This document shows, in pieces, positions 42,267-50,468 of a stretch of 64,000 bases of DNA; the stretch's first letter is position 1; every line of letters begins with the position of its first letter. The DNA is from Streptomyces hygroscopicus subsp. hygroscopicus (GTDB lineage Bacteria > Actinomycetota > Actinomycetes > Streptomycetales > Streptomycetaceae), in the NCBI RefSeq assembly GCF_001553455.1, contig NZ_BBOX01000059.1, forward strand, positions 1 to 64,000. Direction: 5' to 3'. The notes under the pieces were generated by a model. The model did not search any database. It was not told the origin of the DNA and saw only the letters and a list, made by a program, of their open reading frames with translations. The position numbers and the translations under genes are program-made.

Positions 42267-42565
42267 ACATGGCGGCATATCTCGCCGCCCAGGTGGCCGA
42301 CGGTTCCCACCGGGAGGTCATCGGCCCTCTGCTGGACGGCCAGGGCGGGAGCGGTGTCATCGTCCGGCGCGGCACGGTGATCGCGTCCTGGGGCGACCCG
42401 ACGCGTGTGGAGATGGCGTACAGCGCGACGAAGAGCGTGCTGTCCCCGATGGAGGGCATCGCTCACGACGACGGACTGCTGACCGACGAGTTCGCCGCGC
42501 CGGGGTGCGGCGCGATGTGCGGGGGATTCGTGAAGAGTTCGGGCGCGGTTCTCGGGATTCGGTGA
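42267..42565 (+). pseudogene. Serine hydrolase (class C beta-lactamase-like) remnant
   Basis: A stretch reading MAAYLAAQVADGSHREVIGP, then GSGVIVRRGTVIASWGDP and MAYSATKSVLSPMEGIAHDD carries the SxxK motif (SATK) and N-terminal strand pattern of class C beta-lactamase/esterase proteins. The YxN and C-terminal KTG-like motifs are absent and the frame ends soon after, so this is an N-terminal fragment. A larger relative is truncated at 46264. Confidence 0.65.
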
Positions 42566-42647
42566 CGGGAGCGGAAGACTTGGAGCGTTCACTCGGCGCT
42601 TCCGAACAGGTCGGGCGCCGACTCATGCGAGGGGAGACCGGTCAACG

Positions 42648-43565
42648 ATGTTCACTCTGGTACGGAGTAGAGTGCGGACGGCCGCGCTCGCGCTCTCCGC
42701 GGTCGCGGCCCTCGCCTTCGGCGGGACCGCCGCGACCGGCGCGGCAGCGGCCCCCGTTCCCGCGAAACAGGGGCCGACCTCGGTGGCGTACGTCGAGGTG
42801 AACAACAACAGCATGCGCAACGTCGGCAAATACACCCTCGCCAACGGCGGGGGCAATGTCTTCGACGTCGCCGTGGTCTTCGCGGCGAACATCAACTACG
42901 ACACGGCTACGAAGGCGGCGTATCTGCACTTCAACGAGAACGTACAGCGCGTCCTCGACAACGCGGCCACGGAGATACGGCCGTTGCAGCGCAAGGGCAT
43001 CAAGGTCGTCCTCTCGGTGCTCGGCAACCATCAGGGCGCCGGCTTCGCCAACTTCCCTTCCCAGCAAGCGGCTTCGGCGTTCGCGAAACAACTGTCGGAC
43101 GCCGTGGCCAAGTACGGCCTCGACGGCATCGACTTCGACGACGAGTACGCGGAGTACGGCAACAACGGCACGGGCCGGCCCAACGACAGCTCGTTCGTGC
43201 ACCTGGTGACGGCGCTGCGCGCGAACATGCCGGACAAGATCATCAGTCTCTACAACATCGGCCCGGCCGCCTCGCGCCTCTCCTACGGCGGTGTCGACGT
43301 CTCGTCCATGTTCGACTACGCCTGGAACCCGTACTACGGCACCTGGCAGGTTCCCCGCGTGACCCTGCCCAAGTCGCGGCTGTCACCGGCGGCTGTCGAG
43401 ATCGGCCGGACCTCGCGGAGCACGGTCGCCGGCCTCGCCCGCCGCACCGTCAGCGAGGGATACGGCGTCTATCTGACGTACAACCTCGACGGCAATGATC
43501 GCAGCGCCGATGTCTCCGCGTTCACCAGGGAACTGTACGGCAGCGACGCCGTCTACACGCCATGA
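42648..43565 (+). CDS. Endo-beta-N-acetylglucosaminidase H (GH18)
   Basis: The 305-aa precursor has a Sec signal ending near residue 35 (AATGAAAAPVPAK). The mature enzyme starts QGPTSVAYVEVNNNSMRNVG and carries the GH18 active-site motif DGIDFDDEYAEYG, with Asp164 and Glu166 corresponding to Asp130 and Glu132 of mature S. plicatus EndoH. Sequence after the signal follows the known EndoH almost residue for residue. It cuts the chitobiose core of high-mannose and hybrid N-glycans outside the cell. It is isolated between gene remnants, with no sugar transporter or glycosidase beside it. Confidence 0.95.
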   Translation: MFTLVRSRVRTAALALSAVAALAFGGTAATGAAAAPVPAKQGPTSVAYVEVNNNSMRNVGKYTLANGGGNVFDVAVVFAANINYDTATKAAYLHFNENVQRVLDNAATEIRPLQRKGIKVVLSVLGNHQGAGFANFPSQQAASAFAKQLSDAVAKYGLDGIDFDDEYAEYGNNGTGRPNDSSFVHLVTALRANMPDKIISLYNIGPAASRLSYGGVDVSSMFDYAWNPYYGTWQVPRVTLPKSRLSPAAVEIGRTSRSTVAGLARRTVSEGYGVYLTYNLDGNDRSADVSAFTRELYGSDAVYTP

Positions 43566-43699
43566 GGCGGCCGCACGCCCCGGCATACGGACAGGACCGG
43601 GCAGCGCGAGCCCGTCCTGGCCGGGGAGGCCGTCTCGCCTTCCGCGGGGCCCACGGACGTGCCGCCCGGCGCACCGGGCCGCCGCACGCGCCGCCACGA

Positions 43700-43727
43700 G
43701 GCCGTGGCCGTGGCCGTGGCCGTGGCC
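43700..43727 (+). repeat. Hexanucleotide repeat (GGCCGT)
   Basis: GGCCGT occurs four times in a row plus GGCC, 135 bases after the EndoH stop. It is a simple-sequence run in a non-coding stretch. Confidence 0.85.
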
Positions 43728-43752
43728 AGTCCGCGCCTATGCTCTGCACGGT

Positions 43753-44304
43753 TCAGGGCGGCTTGTCGGTGTGTTGCTGAGGGTTTTCGCGGGTCAAGCC
43801 GCCGGAAACTGGTGCGGTGCCCAGGTCGTTGGTGCCGTCCTCGTGGCGCAGGACCCAATCGTCGAGGTCGAGGGCCGTTTCCAGTGGTTCCCTGGTCATG
43901 TGGGCCCGCAGGCTGATCATTTCGTCGGCGGTGTGGCCCGGGTGAGTGCTCTCGGGGGCATGCAGTTCTTTTCGGAAGGCGGCCTCGGGCGTGGCGAAGC
44001 GCATCTGAGCGGTGTGGGGAGACATGTCCAGAACGGCGCCGATCAGCTGCCAGTCGGCGCCGCCTGCGCGCTCGAACACGGCGGCGGCTTCGAGGAACCG
44101 CTGCGCGGCGGCGAGGACCCGGGCGGCGTGGGCCAGTACGGCGCCCGGTGTACGGGTGGTGCCGTCGGGGTGCAGTTCGTGCTCGCCGATCGGTACGGCG
44201 GCACGCGCGAGGTCGGCCAGTTCGCATGCTTCGTAGGACGTCACCAGCCTCGCTCGGGCCGCGTCCGGGTACGGTGCGGTGCCTCCCGCGCCGCTTTCGG
44301 TCAT
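43753..44304 (-). CDS. Hypothetical protein with possible HTH character
   Basis: The 183-aa protein is mostly alpha-helical. The central segment AQRFLEAAAVFERAGGADWQ followed by GAVLDMSPHTAQMRFATPEA resembles a helix-turn-helix of the W-x-x-I-G-x-x-L-x-x-S-x-x-x-A-x-x-R-F type seen in small Streptomyces hypothetical proteins. The rest is polar. The ATG at 44304 is preceded by GGAAGTGAGG; an earlier in-frame start lacks a site. It lies 55 bases past the TauE gene's stop on the same strand, so the two may be co-transcribed. Confidence 0.65.
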   Translation of the reverse strand: MTESGAGGTAPYPDAARARLVTSYEACELADLARAAVPIGEHELHPDGTTRTPGAVLAHAARVLAAAQRFLEAAAVFERAGGADWQLIGAVLDMSPHTAQMRFATPEAAFRKELHAPESTHPGHTADEMISLRAHMTREPLETALDLDDWVLRHEDGTNDLGTAPVSGGLTRENPQQHTDKPP

Positions 44305-44359
44305 GTCAGCCGGCCTCACTTCCGGTGATGGGCGGTTATCACCGCGGCTCTCCACGTGG

Positions 44360-45112
44360 TCAGCCGCGCAGGAAATACAGGACGGTCGTGATCACGGCGG
44401 TTGCCAGGAGAAGGCCCCGCAGCAGCCAGGCGGGAAGACGGCGGGCCAGGTGGGCGCCGGTGAAGCCGCCGGCCAGGGCGCCGACCAGCATGACGGCGAG
44501 GAGGAGCGGAGCGCTCAGCGCGTCCGAGGCCATGAGGAACAGCACCGTCGCGCTGAGATAGATGGCCGCGAGTTGGGTGATCCGCATCGGGTTGCTGACC
44601 GCGGCGTCAAGACCGAGGCCGATGTTCCACAGGGCCAGCATCAGGATGCCTACGGCACCGCCGAAGTATCCGCCGTACACGGCGAGGAAGAACTGTCCGA
44701 TCAGGACGGCTTGTGAACTCATGCCGGCCGAGCGGCCCAGCGCGCTGCTCAACGCCCTGGAAAGGTGGCGGCCGGAGGCGAGGATCACGGTGGCGAAGGC
44801 GAGCAACCACGGCACGGCGGCGTCGAACGACGACGCGGGCAACACCAGCAGCAAGGCGGCGCCGACACCGCCGCCCATCATGCTGGTGGCCGTCAGTGCC
44901 TTCGTGGACGCGGGCCCGGCAGGGACGAGTTCATGTCGGTACACCCATGCGCCGGCCACGGCGCCGGGTACGAGGGCGACCCGTGACACCGCGTTCGCCG
45001 CTACCGGCGGCAGGCCGAAGGCGACGAGCGCGGGCAGCGCCACAAACGTTCCTCCGCCCCCTATGGCGTTCAGGACTCCGGCGGCGACCCCCGCCAGCAG
45101 GACAAGCGACAT
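44360..45112 (-). CDS. TauE/SafE-family sulfite/organosulfonate exporter-like protein
   Basis: The 250-aa membrane protein has eight hydrophobic segments. Both halves show the TauE/SafE pattern: GVAAGVLNAIGGGGTFVALP (the N-G-G-G-G loop) in the first and VYGGYFGGAVGILMLALWNI in the second. These proteins move sulfite, sulfonates or similar anions. The start chosen is the ATG at 45112, where GGGAG sits just upstream; a longer start at 45172 adds a charged, unlikely leader. It diverges from a LysR gene with a strong palindrome between. Confidence 0.88.
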   Translation of the reverse strand: MSLVLLAGVAAGVLNAIGGGGTFVALPALVAFGLPPVAANAVSRVALVPGAVAGAWVYRHELVPAGPASTKALTATSMMGGGVGAALLLVLPASSFDAAVPWLLAFATVILASGRHLSRALSSALGRSAGMSSQAVLIGQFFLAVYGGYFGGAVGILMLALWNIGLGLDAAVSNPMRITQLAAIYLSATVLFLMASDALSAPLLLAVMLVGALAGGFTGAHLARRLPAWLLRGLLLATAVITTVLYFLRG

Positions 45113-45173
45113 CTCCCACACACGCCGAGCATCGCCTGCGACGCGCGTGTCCACAATGCGGAATCGGCGCACC

Positions 45174-45198
45174 CAGCCTAAGCCTGCGCCTTAGGCTG
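45174..45198. promoter_or_regulatory. LysR-type operator candidate
   Basis: Nine-base perfect arms (CAGCCTAAG and CTTAGGCTG) flank a 7-nt spacer. The site ends 5 bp before the lysR GTG and 62 bp upstream of the exporter start. A/T-centred interrupted palindromes in divergent gaps are typical LysR recognition sites. Confidence 0.75.
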
Positions 45199-45203
45199 AG
45201 TGT

Positions 45204-46154
45204 GTGCGCTACGACCTGGACGACCTGCGGCTCTTTCTCCACATCGTCACGGAGGGGTCGATCACGGCGGGCGCCCATCGCATGCACCTGAGCCTGCCCT
45301 CGGCCAGCGCCAGAGTGCGCTCGCTGGAACACCACGCCGGTGTGGCCCTGCTGATCCGCGGCCGGCGGGGCGTGCGGCCCACGCCGGCGGGGACGACCCT
45401 GGCCCGCCACGCACGCGACGTCCTCGCCCGGACCGCGCGGCTCGAAAGCGCCGTCGCGAGCTACACCCGGCCCCCGACCGCTCCGCTGACCCTGCTGGGC
45501 GGCGGCTCCGCGATGCACCGGCTCGTGCCGCAGGCCCTGATCTCATTCCTCCGCGCCCACCCGGACACCGATGTCACCGTCTCCGAGAGCCGCACCCCGC
45601 GGACGGTGCGGATGCTCGCCGACGGGGAAGCGGACCTGGGGGTCGTTCTCGATGACGAGGCCGGCGACTGCGGCCTGCGCACGGAACCCCTCGGCGACGA
45701 CTCCCTCGTCGTGATCGGCCAGGCCGGAGGGGTCCTCGCCGGACGGACCGCGCTGACCTACAGCGAGGCCGCCGAACACCCCCTCGTCGGGCTCGACGCC
45801 GACTCCTCGCTGCGGCGCTGGATCGAGAAGCACCTGGGGCCGCACGCCCCGGTGGTGCGCCACCGCACCACCGTCGCCAACCTGAACGTCCTTGTCTCCC
45901 TCGCCGCCGCCGGCGTCGGGCTGGCCGTCGTACCGCGCCGCGCCATCGGCCCCCACCAGCCCCTCGACGTGTGCGAACTGCGGGAACCCTGGGCGCGCCG
46001 CCACCATCTGCTGGCCTGGGGCGTCAAGGACCGCGCCGCGTCGACGGCGACCATGGCGCTCGCCGAACACCTGCGCCACGCGGCCCTGGCCGAGCCTTCC
46101 TTCCGCGGCGCACACGCAGACTCCGGCGGACGGCAGCCCTTCCACGACGGCTGA
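45204..46154 (+). CDS. LysR-family transcriptional regulator
   Basis: The 316-aa protein has the LysR HTH at ~2-62 (YDLDDLRLFLHIVTEGSITA, then HLSLPSASARVRSLEHHAG) and a type-2 periplasmic-binding-like effector domain. It diverges from the TauE/SafE exporter, and the palindrome at 45174-45198 lies between. The probable role is activation of the exporter in response to its substrate, with autorepression. The GTG start at 45204 places the HTH at the usual position. Confidence 0.92.
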   Translation: MRYDLDDLRLFLHIVTEGSITAGAHRMHLSLPSASARVRSLEHHAGVALLIRGRRGVRPTPAGTTLARHARDVLARTARLESAVASYTRPPTAPLTLLGGGSAMHRLVPQALISFLRAHPDTDVTVSESRTPRTVRMLADGEADLGVVLDDEAGDCGLRTEPLGDDSLVVIGQAGGVLAGRTALTYSEAAEHPLVGLDADSSLRRWIEKHLGPHAPVVRHRTTVANLNVLVSLAAAGVGLAVVPRRAIGPHQPLDVCELREPWARRHHLLAWGVKDRAASTATMALAEHLRHAALAEPSFRGAHADSGGRQPFHDG

Positions 46155-46263
46155 CCGAAACACCGCAAATTCTTTCCGATGATTGCGGACAGGGATTGTA
46201 GGCCCCGATCGGGACTGGTTGAGTCGGGTCGTCCGAGCGAGCCGAGAACGGGAGAGCCGCCTC

Positions 46264-47010
46264 ATGCGTCCGTTGCCTCAGCCGTCAGCCGATGCCGCCG
46301 ACCAGCCGCTCGGCGGCATCGGGCGGCTGTTGCTGTGCCGGCTGGCCCACGCTCAGGCCCAGGGGCGGGTGCCGTCCGTGGCGGGCTGTGCCCTCATCGA
46401 CGGCCGGACGGCCTGGACCGGGGTGCGCGGCCACGCACGGGGCGTGCCGCCGACCCTGGACACGCAGTACCGGATCGGGTCCCTGACGAAGTCCTTCACG
46501 GCAGTGCTCGTGATGCGGTTGCGTGACCGGGGCGAACTGAGGACGGACGAGCCGCTCGAGACGTACCTGCCGGGCACGGTGGCCGGTGACCGCACCGTGC
46601 GGCAACTCCTCGCCCATACGGCGGGGTTGGCAGCCATGACACCCGGCTGCGACTGGCCGTACATGGGACCGGGGTCGGCCCACCCGCTGCCGTCCGCCGC
46701 GGGGGTGCTGTGCCGGGCGGGGGAGCGGTTCCAGTACTCGAACATCGGATACGCGCTGCTGGGCGCGGTGGTCGAGCGGGTGCGCCAGGAGCCCTGGGAG
46801 GACGTGCTCGCCAGGGAGGTGCTCGCGCCACTGGGGCTACGGGGCACCGGCACGCCACCCGCGATCCCGGGCCGGCTCCGGCGGAGGTCCCGCCGCCGCC
46901 CGGGGCGGCGGCGGGCTGAGCCGGGCGGTCCCGGCGAAGTGGCCGGCCAGTTTCCAGGCGCCGGTGACGATCCCGTCGACGGGCGCGATGTCGAGCAGGG
47001 TGGGCAGTGA
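46264..47010 (+). pseudogene. Serine hydrolase (beta-lactamase-like), truncated at the cluster junction
   Basis: From the ATG at 46264 the frame encodes a class C beta-lactamase/DD-peptidase-like enzyme: YRIGSLTKSFTAVLVMRLRD with the SxxK motif (SLTK), LLAHTAGLAAM, and FQYSNIGYALLGAVVERV with the YxN motif. After about residue 198 (LGLRGTGTP at ~46850) family sequence stops and the frame enters Arg-rich reading of the next gene's opposite strand. Intact relatives run to ~400 aa or more, so about half is lost. The break coincides with the 3' end of the minus-strand biosynthetic cluster. Confidence 0.8.
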
Positions 47011-47832
47011 GGTACTGGTCAGACAGGCGTTCTCCGGTCTGGAGGCGTAGCGGGTCAGGGCTTTGGGCACCGGGACCACCAGCTGCCGGGGGACACCCAG
47101 CGCGTCGGCGATCGCCATCGCCCACTCCGCCCGGGTGACCCGGTCCGGGCCACCGAGGTGGAGGACCGGGGGCAGCGGCGCGTGGGCGGCCAGGACGGCG
47201 GCCGTGACCCGGGCGACGTCGCCGACGGTGACCGGGGTCGTCCAGTGGTCGCGGGGCGCGTGCACCGGCTCGCCGCGCAGCAACTGGTAGGCGCAGGCCG
47301 CGAAGAAGTTGAGCCACTTTCCCGCGTCCGACGGTTCATGGCCGTAGACGAGGCTCACGCGCAGCGCCACCGCGTCCCGCGCGGTGTCCAGCAGGATCCG
47401 TTCGGCGCGGCGCTTGGCGCGGCCGTAGGCGTTCGCGGGGCGGACGGGCGCGGACTCGGCGCTGTGCGCGGCGGTGCCGTCGAAGACGTTGTCCGTGGAG
47501 ATGAGCACGATGCGCGCGTCCGGCGCGAGCGACGCCACGTTCTCGGCGACCGCCGCGTGGACCCGCTCCGCCTCGGCCGGGTGCGCCTCGCACCAGGTGA
47601 CGTCGGACGGGCCGTGCACCAGGACGACGCTGTCCGGGCGCAACGGGATCAGGAGCCGGCCGCACGCCTCCGGGTCGGTGGCGTCCAGCGCGGACCAGCG
47701 GGCCCCGTACGCCGCGGGCGGCGTGGCCGGCCGACCGCGCGAGGCCAGGGTGACCCGGTCGCCGCGAGCGGCCAGACGGCGGGCGATGCCGGTGCCGACG
47801 AAGCCGCTGCCGATCACCAGGGTGCCGCTCAT
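46837..47832 (-). CDS. RmlD-like NAD(P)-dependent sugar/cyclitol reductase
   Basis: The 331-aa product starts MSGTLVIGSGFVGTGIARRL with a GxGxxG nucleotide-binding loop, and has the RmlD-like VLISTDNVFDGTAA and ANAYGRAKRRAERILL (YxxxK: Tyr and Lys in AYGRAK). It therefore belongs to the extended SDRs of the dTDP-4-dehydrorhamnose reductase type. In this cluster it may reduce a keto-cyclitol or a nucleotide-linked intermediate. The start overlaps the ROK kinase stop (ATGA). Its last ~30 residues (Pro/Ala-rich) are read across a strong hairpin and over the truncated hydrolase, so the natural C-terminus may have been altered at the junction. Confidence 0.82.
   Translation of the reverse strand: MSGTLVIGSGFVGTGIARRLAARGDRVTLASRGRPATPPAAYGARWSALDATDPEACGRLLIPLRPDSVVLVHGPSDVTWCEAHPAEAERVHAAVAENVASLAPDARIVLISTDNVFDGTAAHSAESAPVRPANAYGRAKRRAERILLDTARDAVALRVSLVYGHEPSDAGKWLNFFAACAYQLLRGEPVHAPRDHWTTPVTVGDVARVTAAVLAAHAPLPPVLHLGGPDRVTRAEWAMAIADALGVPRQLVVPVPKALTRYASRPENACLTSTSLPTLLDIAPVDGIVTGAWKLAGHFAGTARLSPPPPRAAAGPPPEPARDRGWRAGAP
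46889..46915 (-). terminator. Perfect GC-rich hairpin at the cluster's 3' end
   Basis: A 27-base palindrome (CCCGCCGCCGCCC, one G, GGGCGGCGGCGGG) lies inside the last codons of the reductase, about 50 bases before its stop. It is a good candidate for the transcription terminator of the minus-strand cluster and would also stop readthrough from the truncated hydrolase. Confidence 0.6.
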
Positions 47833-48878
47833 CGGACCCCCTGCCCGGCCGGAAGGGGGATGCGCGTGCTGAGCAGACTCCCCATGCCGAGCAGGCCGTG
47901 GTCGTCGTCCGCGGCACCGAGCGAGACCATCGCGTCGACGGCGCCCGGGTCCAGTCCGAAGCAGCCCAGCCGCGTCAACTCCGCCACCAGCAGTCGCCGG
48001 TAGGGTTGCCCGACGGCCAGCGCGAAGCCGCCCATCAGGATGTAGCGGCAGATCCCGATCGAGGAGAAGACGGACGTGATCGCCTGGGCCAGCGGGGTGA
48101 GAGTGGTCCGCAGTACGGCCGTGGCGAAGACGTCTCCCGCCCGCACGGCCGCGGCGATCGCCCGGTTGTCGATGGCTTCGGGGTGGCCGTCGGCGAACGT
48201 CGACAGAAGTGAGGCGGCGAACGCGTTCCGCTCGGCCGCCGCGGCCCGGCGGGCGGCGGCCAGCACCCCGCGGCCGGAGGCGACCGCCCCCAGATGGCCG
48301 CGGCCCCCGCAGTCGCACAGCGGCGCGTCGGGGGAGGTGTCACACGTCCAGTGCCCCAGTTCACCGCCGTGTCCGTCGGCGTCGAGCAGGACCTCGCCGC
48401 CCCGGAAGACCTTGTTGCCGATGCCGGAGCTGACGGTGATGAGGCAGAACGGCTGGTCCTCGACGGCCGCGTAACGCCAGGCGGCGGCCGTCAGATCGTT
48501 GACGACGACGACCGGGGTGCCCAGGCGTTCGGTGAGCAGCCCGCCGAGCGGCAGCGGTTCGCCCCGCCCGCCCCACACCGTGGGCGCGGCCGTGACCAGG
48601 CCACCGGCGGTGATCGGCCCGGCGAAGGCGACACCGACGGCGCGCGGCAGGCCACCGCCCCCGCCGTCGACGTGTGCCTCGACCTCGCGCACGAGCTGTT
48701 CGACGACGCGTCGCTGCAGCACCGGCACCGGAGCGTCCGGGTCGCGGGCCAGGCCCTCCACCGGTCTGCGGCGCACCCGGCGCAGCGCACCCGTCGCCGG
48801 GTCGTAGTCCGCGATGCGCACGGTGGTGCCGCCCACGTCCAGCACGGTGAACGGGGCCTTGGGAGCCTTGTCGGTCAC
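47829..48878 (-). CDS. ROK-family sugar/cyclitol kinase
   Basis: The 349-aa protein opens VLDVGGTTVRIADYD, a phosphate-1 motif, and has the ROK block GGELGHWTCDTSPDAPLCDC followed by GGRGHLGAVASGRG. In typical ROK enzymes this last part is CxCGxxGCxE; here the third Cys is His and the following Glu is replaced, so zinc binding may differ. Catalytic Asp lies in VVVVNDLTAAAW. The ROK fold is shared with C7-cyclitol kinases of acarbose (AcbM) and validamycin (ValC) synthesis, which makes it the obvious kinase for a 2-epi-5-epi-valiolone-type product. It overlaps genes on both sides by four bases. Confidence 0.85.
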   Translation of the reverse strand: MTDKAPKAPFTVLDVGGTTVRIADYDPATGALRRVRRRPVEGLARDPDAPVPVLQRRVVEQLVREVEAHVDGGGGGLPRAVGVAFAGPITAGGLVTAAPTVWGGRGEPLPLGGLLTERLGTPVVVVNDLTAAAWRYAAVEDQPFCLITVSSGIGNKVFRGGEVLLDADGHGGELGHWTCDTSPDAPLCDCGGRGHLGAVASGRGVLAAARRAAAAERNAFAASLLSTFADGHPEAIDNRAIAAAVRAGDVFATAVLRTTLTPLAQAITSVFSSIGICRYILMGGFALAVGQPYRRLLVAELTRLGCFGLDPGAVDAMVSLGAADDDHGLLGMGSLLSTRIPLPAGQGVR

Positions 48879-49282
48879 GTGTCCGCCTCCTCGGGCATCC
48901 CGGGTGCCGGTGACCGTACCGACTCCTCGAAGACGAGCAGCCGCAGCTCCCCCTCCCCGTCGTTGACCAGGCCGTGCTCGCCGAACGGGCGGTTGACGAT
49001 CACATCGCCCGCACCGACCCGGAACCGCTCGCCCTCCAGGAACATCAGCCCGCTGCCGTCGAGCACGATGTACGTCTCCCGGTCCGCGCCGTGCCGGTGC
49101 CGGCCGATCGAGGTGCCGGGCGGCAGCACGGCCAGGTCGACGAACTCCGCTCCCCGCCCGCCGGGCCGGCGGGCGAAGGCCCGGTGCGCCAGGATCGTGC
49201 CGAGGCCGCCGTGGTCGTGTTCCTTGGGCGCGAGCAGCTCGCGCAGATTGCGCACCGCCGCGTGCCGTCTCGCCTCAGACAT
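48875..49282 (-). CDS. Small cupin protein
   Basis: The 135-aa protein is one conserved cupin barrel. Motif 1 is GTSIGRHRHGADRETYIVLDG, with His-His-Glu metal ligands, and motif 2 is RVGAGDVIVNRPFGEHGLVN. The metal ligands look complete. It could be an isomerase or epimerase for the cyclitol or sugar, or a sensor; in related pathways the 2-epimerase step uses another fold, so this would be a different solution. It overlaps the ROK gene (GTGA) and starts inside the end of the cyclase gene. Confidence 0.8.
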   Translation of the reverse strand: MSEARRHAAVRNLRELLAPKEHDHGGLGTILAHRAFARRPGGRGAEFVDLAVLPPGTSIGRHRHGADRETYIVLDGSGLMFLEGERFRVGAGDVIVNRPFGEHGLVNDGEGELRLLVFEESVRSPAPGMPEEADT

Positions 49283-50456
49283 CGTGCCGCTCTCCGTCCC
49301 GCGCGAGCGCGTCCAGGGCCGCACGCAGCAACGGCTCGGGTACGTCCGCGAGCTCGTCCACGAAGGCCGCCTTGCCCGGTGCCGTCGGCACGACCAGGTG
49401 CAGTCTGCGCCCGCGCCGCTCCCAGGAGGCCCGCAGTGCGTGGCTCATCAGCTCCGGGGTGCAGGTACGGGCGTCGTGCACGGGCAGGCCGATGCGGCGC
49501 AGCAGACGCACGATCCGCTCGCAGGTGTCCGTGTCGGTCAGGCCGAGCAGCCGGGCGATGTGCGCCGAGAGGGCCATGTCGACGGCGACCGCCTCACCGT
49601 GTTCGAGGCGATGGTCCCCGGCCGTCTCGATCACCGGGCTGAACGTGTGCCCGAAGTCCACCAGCCGGGCCAGCTGGTGTTCGCGCAGGTTGGGGCAGAG
49701 CTCCTCCATCATCAGACGCATCGACGTCCGCAGCACGTACGTCTCCAGCCGGCCGTCGGCACCGGGCGGGCCGAGGAAGACGTCCGGGTACCGCTCAAGG
49801 GTCCGCAGCAGATCCTCGTCCAGGATCACGGCCATCTTCACGATCTCCGCGAGTCCGCAGCGGATCTCGCGCGGCGGCAGCGTGGCCAGGAACCCGGGGT
49901 CGTTGAGGGAGGCGTGGGCGGGGTGGTAGGCGCCGAACATGTTCTTCGTCTCCAGGGCGTTGACCCCCGTCTTCACCCCGACGCCGACGTCCACCTGTCC
50001 CACCAGCGTCGTGTTGATCTTGATGTAGCGGACGCCACGCGCATACATCGACGCGGCGAAGCCGACGACGTCCGCCACGATCCCGCCGCCCACCGCGAGC
50101 ATCACACCGTGCCGGTCGAGCCCGGCGGCCTTGGCGGTGGCACAGACCTGTTCGGCGGCGCCGAGCGTCTTGTGGTGTTCGCCGGTGCGGACCGCGTGGA
50201 CGCTCCAACTGCCCGGATCGGCATGGACGTTGAGATAGGCGCGGAGCCGGTCGCCGTACAGCCGGTCGACCGTCGGGCTGACGAAGGCGACGACCCTGCG
50301 ACCCGCCAGCGCACGCGCGAGGAGCGGATTGTCCTGGTCGAAAACGCCCCGGACGAGGTCCACTCGGTAGGCGGTGCCGTCGGGTGCCAGCAGGCCGAAG
50401 CCGGTGGCATCCTCGCGCACACCCGGCTCGACCGGGGCAAGAACCTGGCCTGACAT
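49275..50456 (-). CDS. Sugar-phosphate cyclase, 2-epi-5-epi-valiolone synthase type
   Basis: The 393-aa protein is a dehydroquinate-synthase-fold cyclase. NAD-binding lies in LAVGGGIVADVVGFAASMYA, then the NTTLVGQVDVGVGVKTGVNA block and YHPAHASLNDPGFLATLPPR, which reads like the EEVS/EVS branch rather than DHQS. RCGLAEIVKMAVILD and CPNLREHQLARLVDFGHTFS with metal-binding His residues complete the site. The enzyme converts sedoheptulose 7-phosphate to the C7 cyclitol 2-epi-5-epi-valiolone, the first step of acarbose, validamycin and cyclophellitol pathways. Substrate choice within the family needs experimental proof. The start follows GAGGAGAG. Confidence 0.88.
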   Translation of the reverse strand: MSGQVLAPVEPGVREDATGFGLLAPDGTAYRVDLVRGVFDQDNPLLARALAGRRVVAFVSPTVDRLYGDRLRAYLNVHADPGSWSVHAVRTGEHHKTLGAAEQVCATAKAAGLDRHGVMLAVGGGIVADVVGFAASMYARGVRYIKINTTLVGQVDVGVGVKTGVNALETKNMFGAYHPAHASLNDPGFLATLPPREIRCGLAEIVKMAVILDEDLLRTLERYPDVFLGPPGADGRLETYVLRTSMRLMMEELCPNLREHQLARLVDFGHTFSPVIETAGDHRLEHGEAVAVDMALSAHIARLLGLTDTDTCERIVRLLRRIGLPVHDARTCTPELMSHALRASWERRGRRLHLVVPTAPGKAAFVDELADVPEPLLRAALDALARDGERHDV

Positions 50457-50468
50457 CTCTCTCCTCGC

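Noticed and set aside
49275..50456. Cyclase as an ordinary 3-dehydroquinate synthase of the shikimate pathway
   Set aside because: The HP and PNL...DFGHTFS motifs and the neighbouring cyclitol-type kinases, nucleotidyltransferase and MalQ fit the valiolone-synthase branch better.
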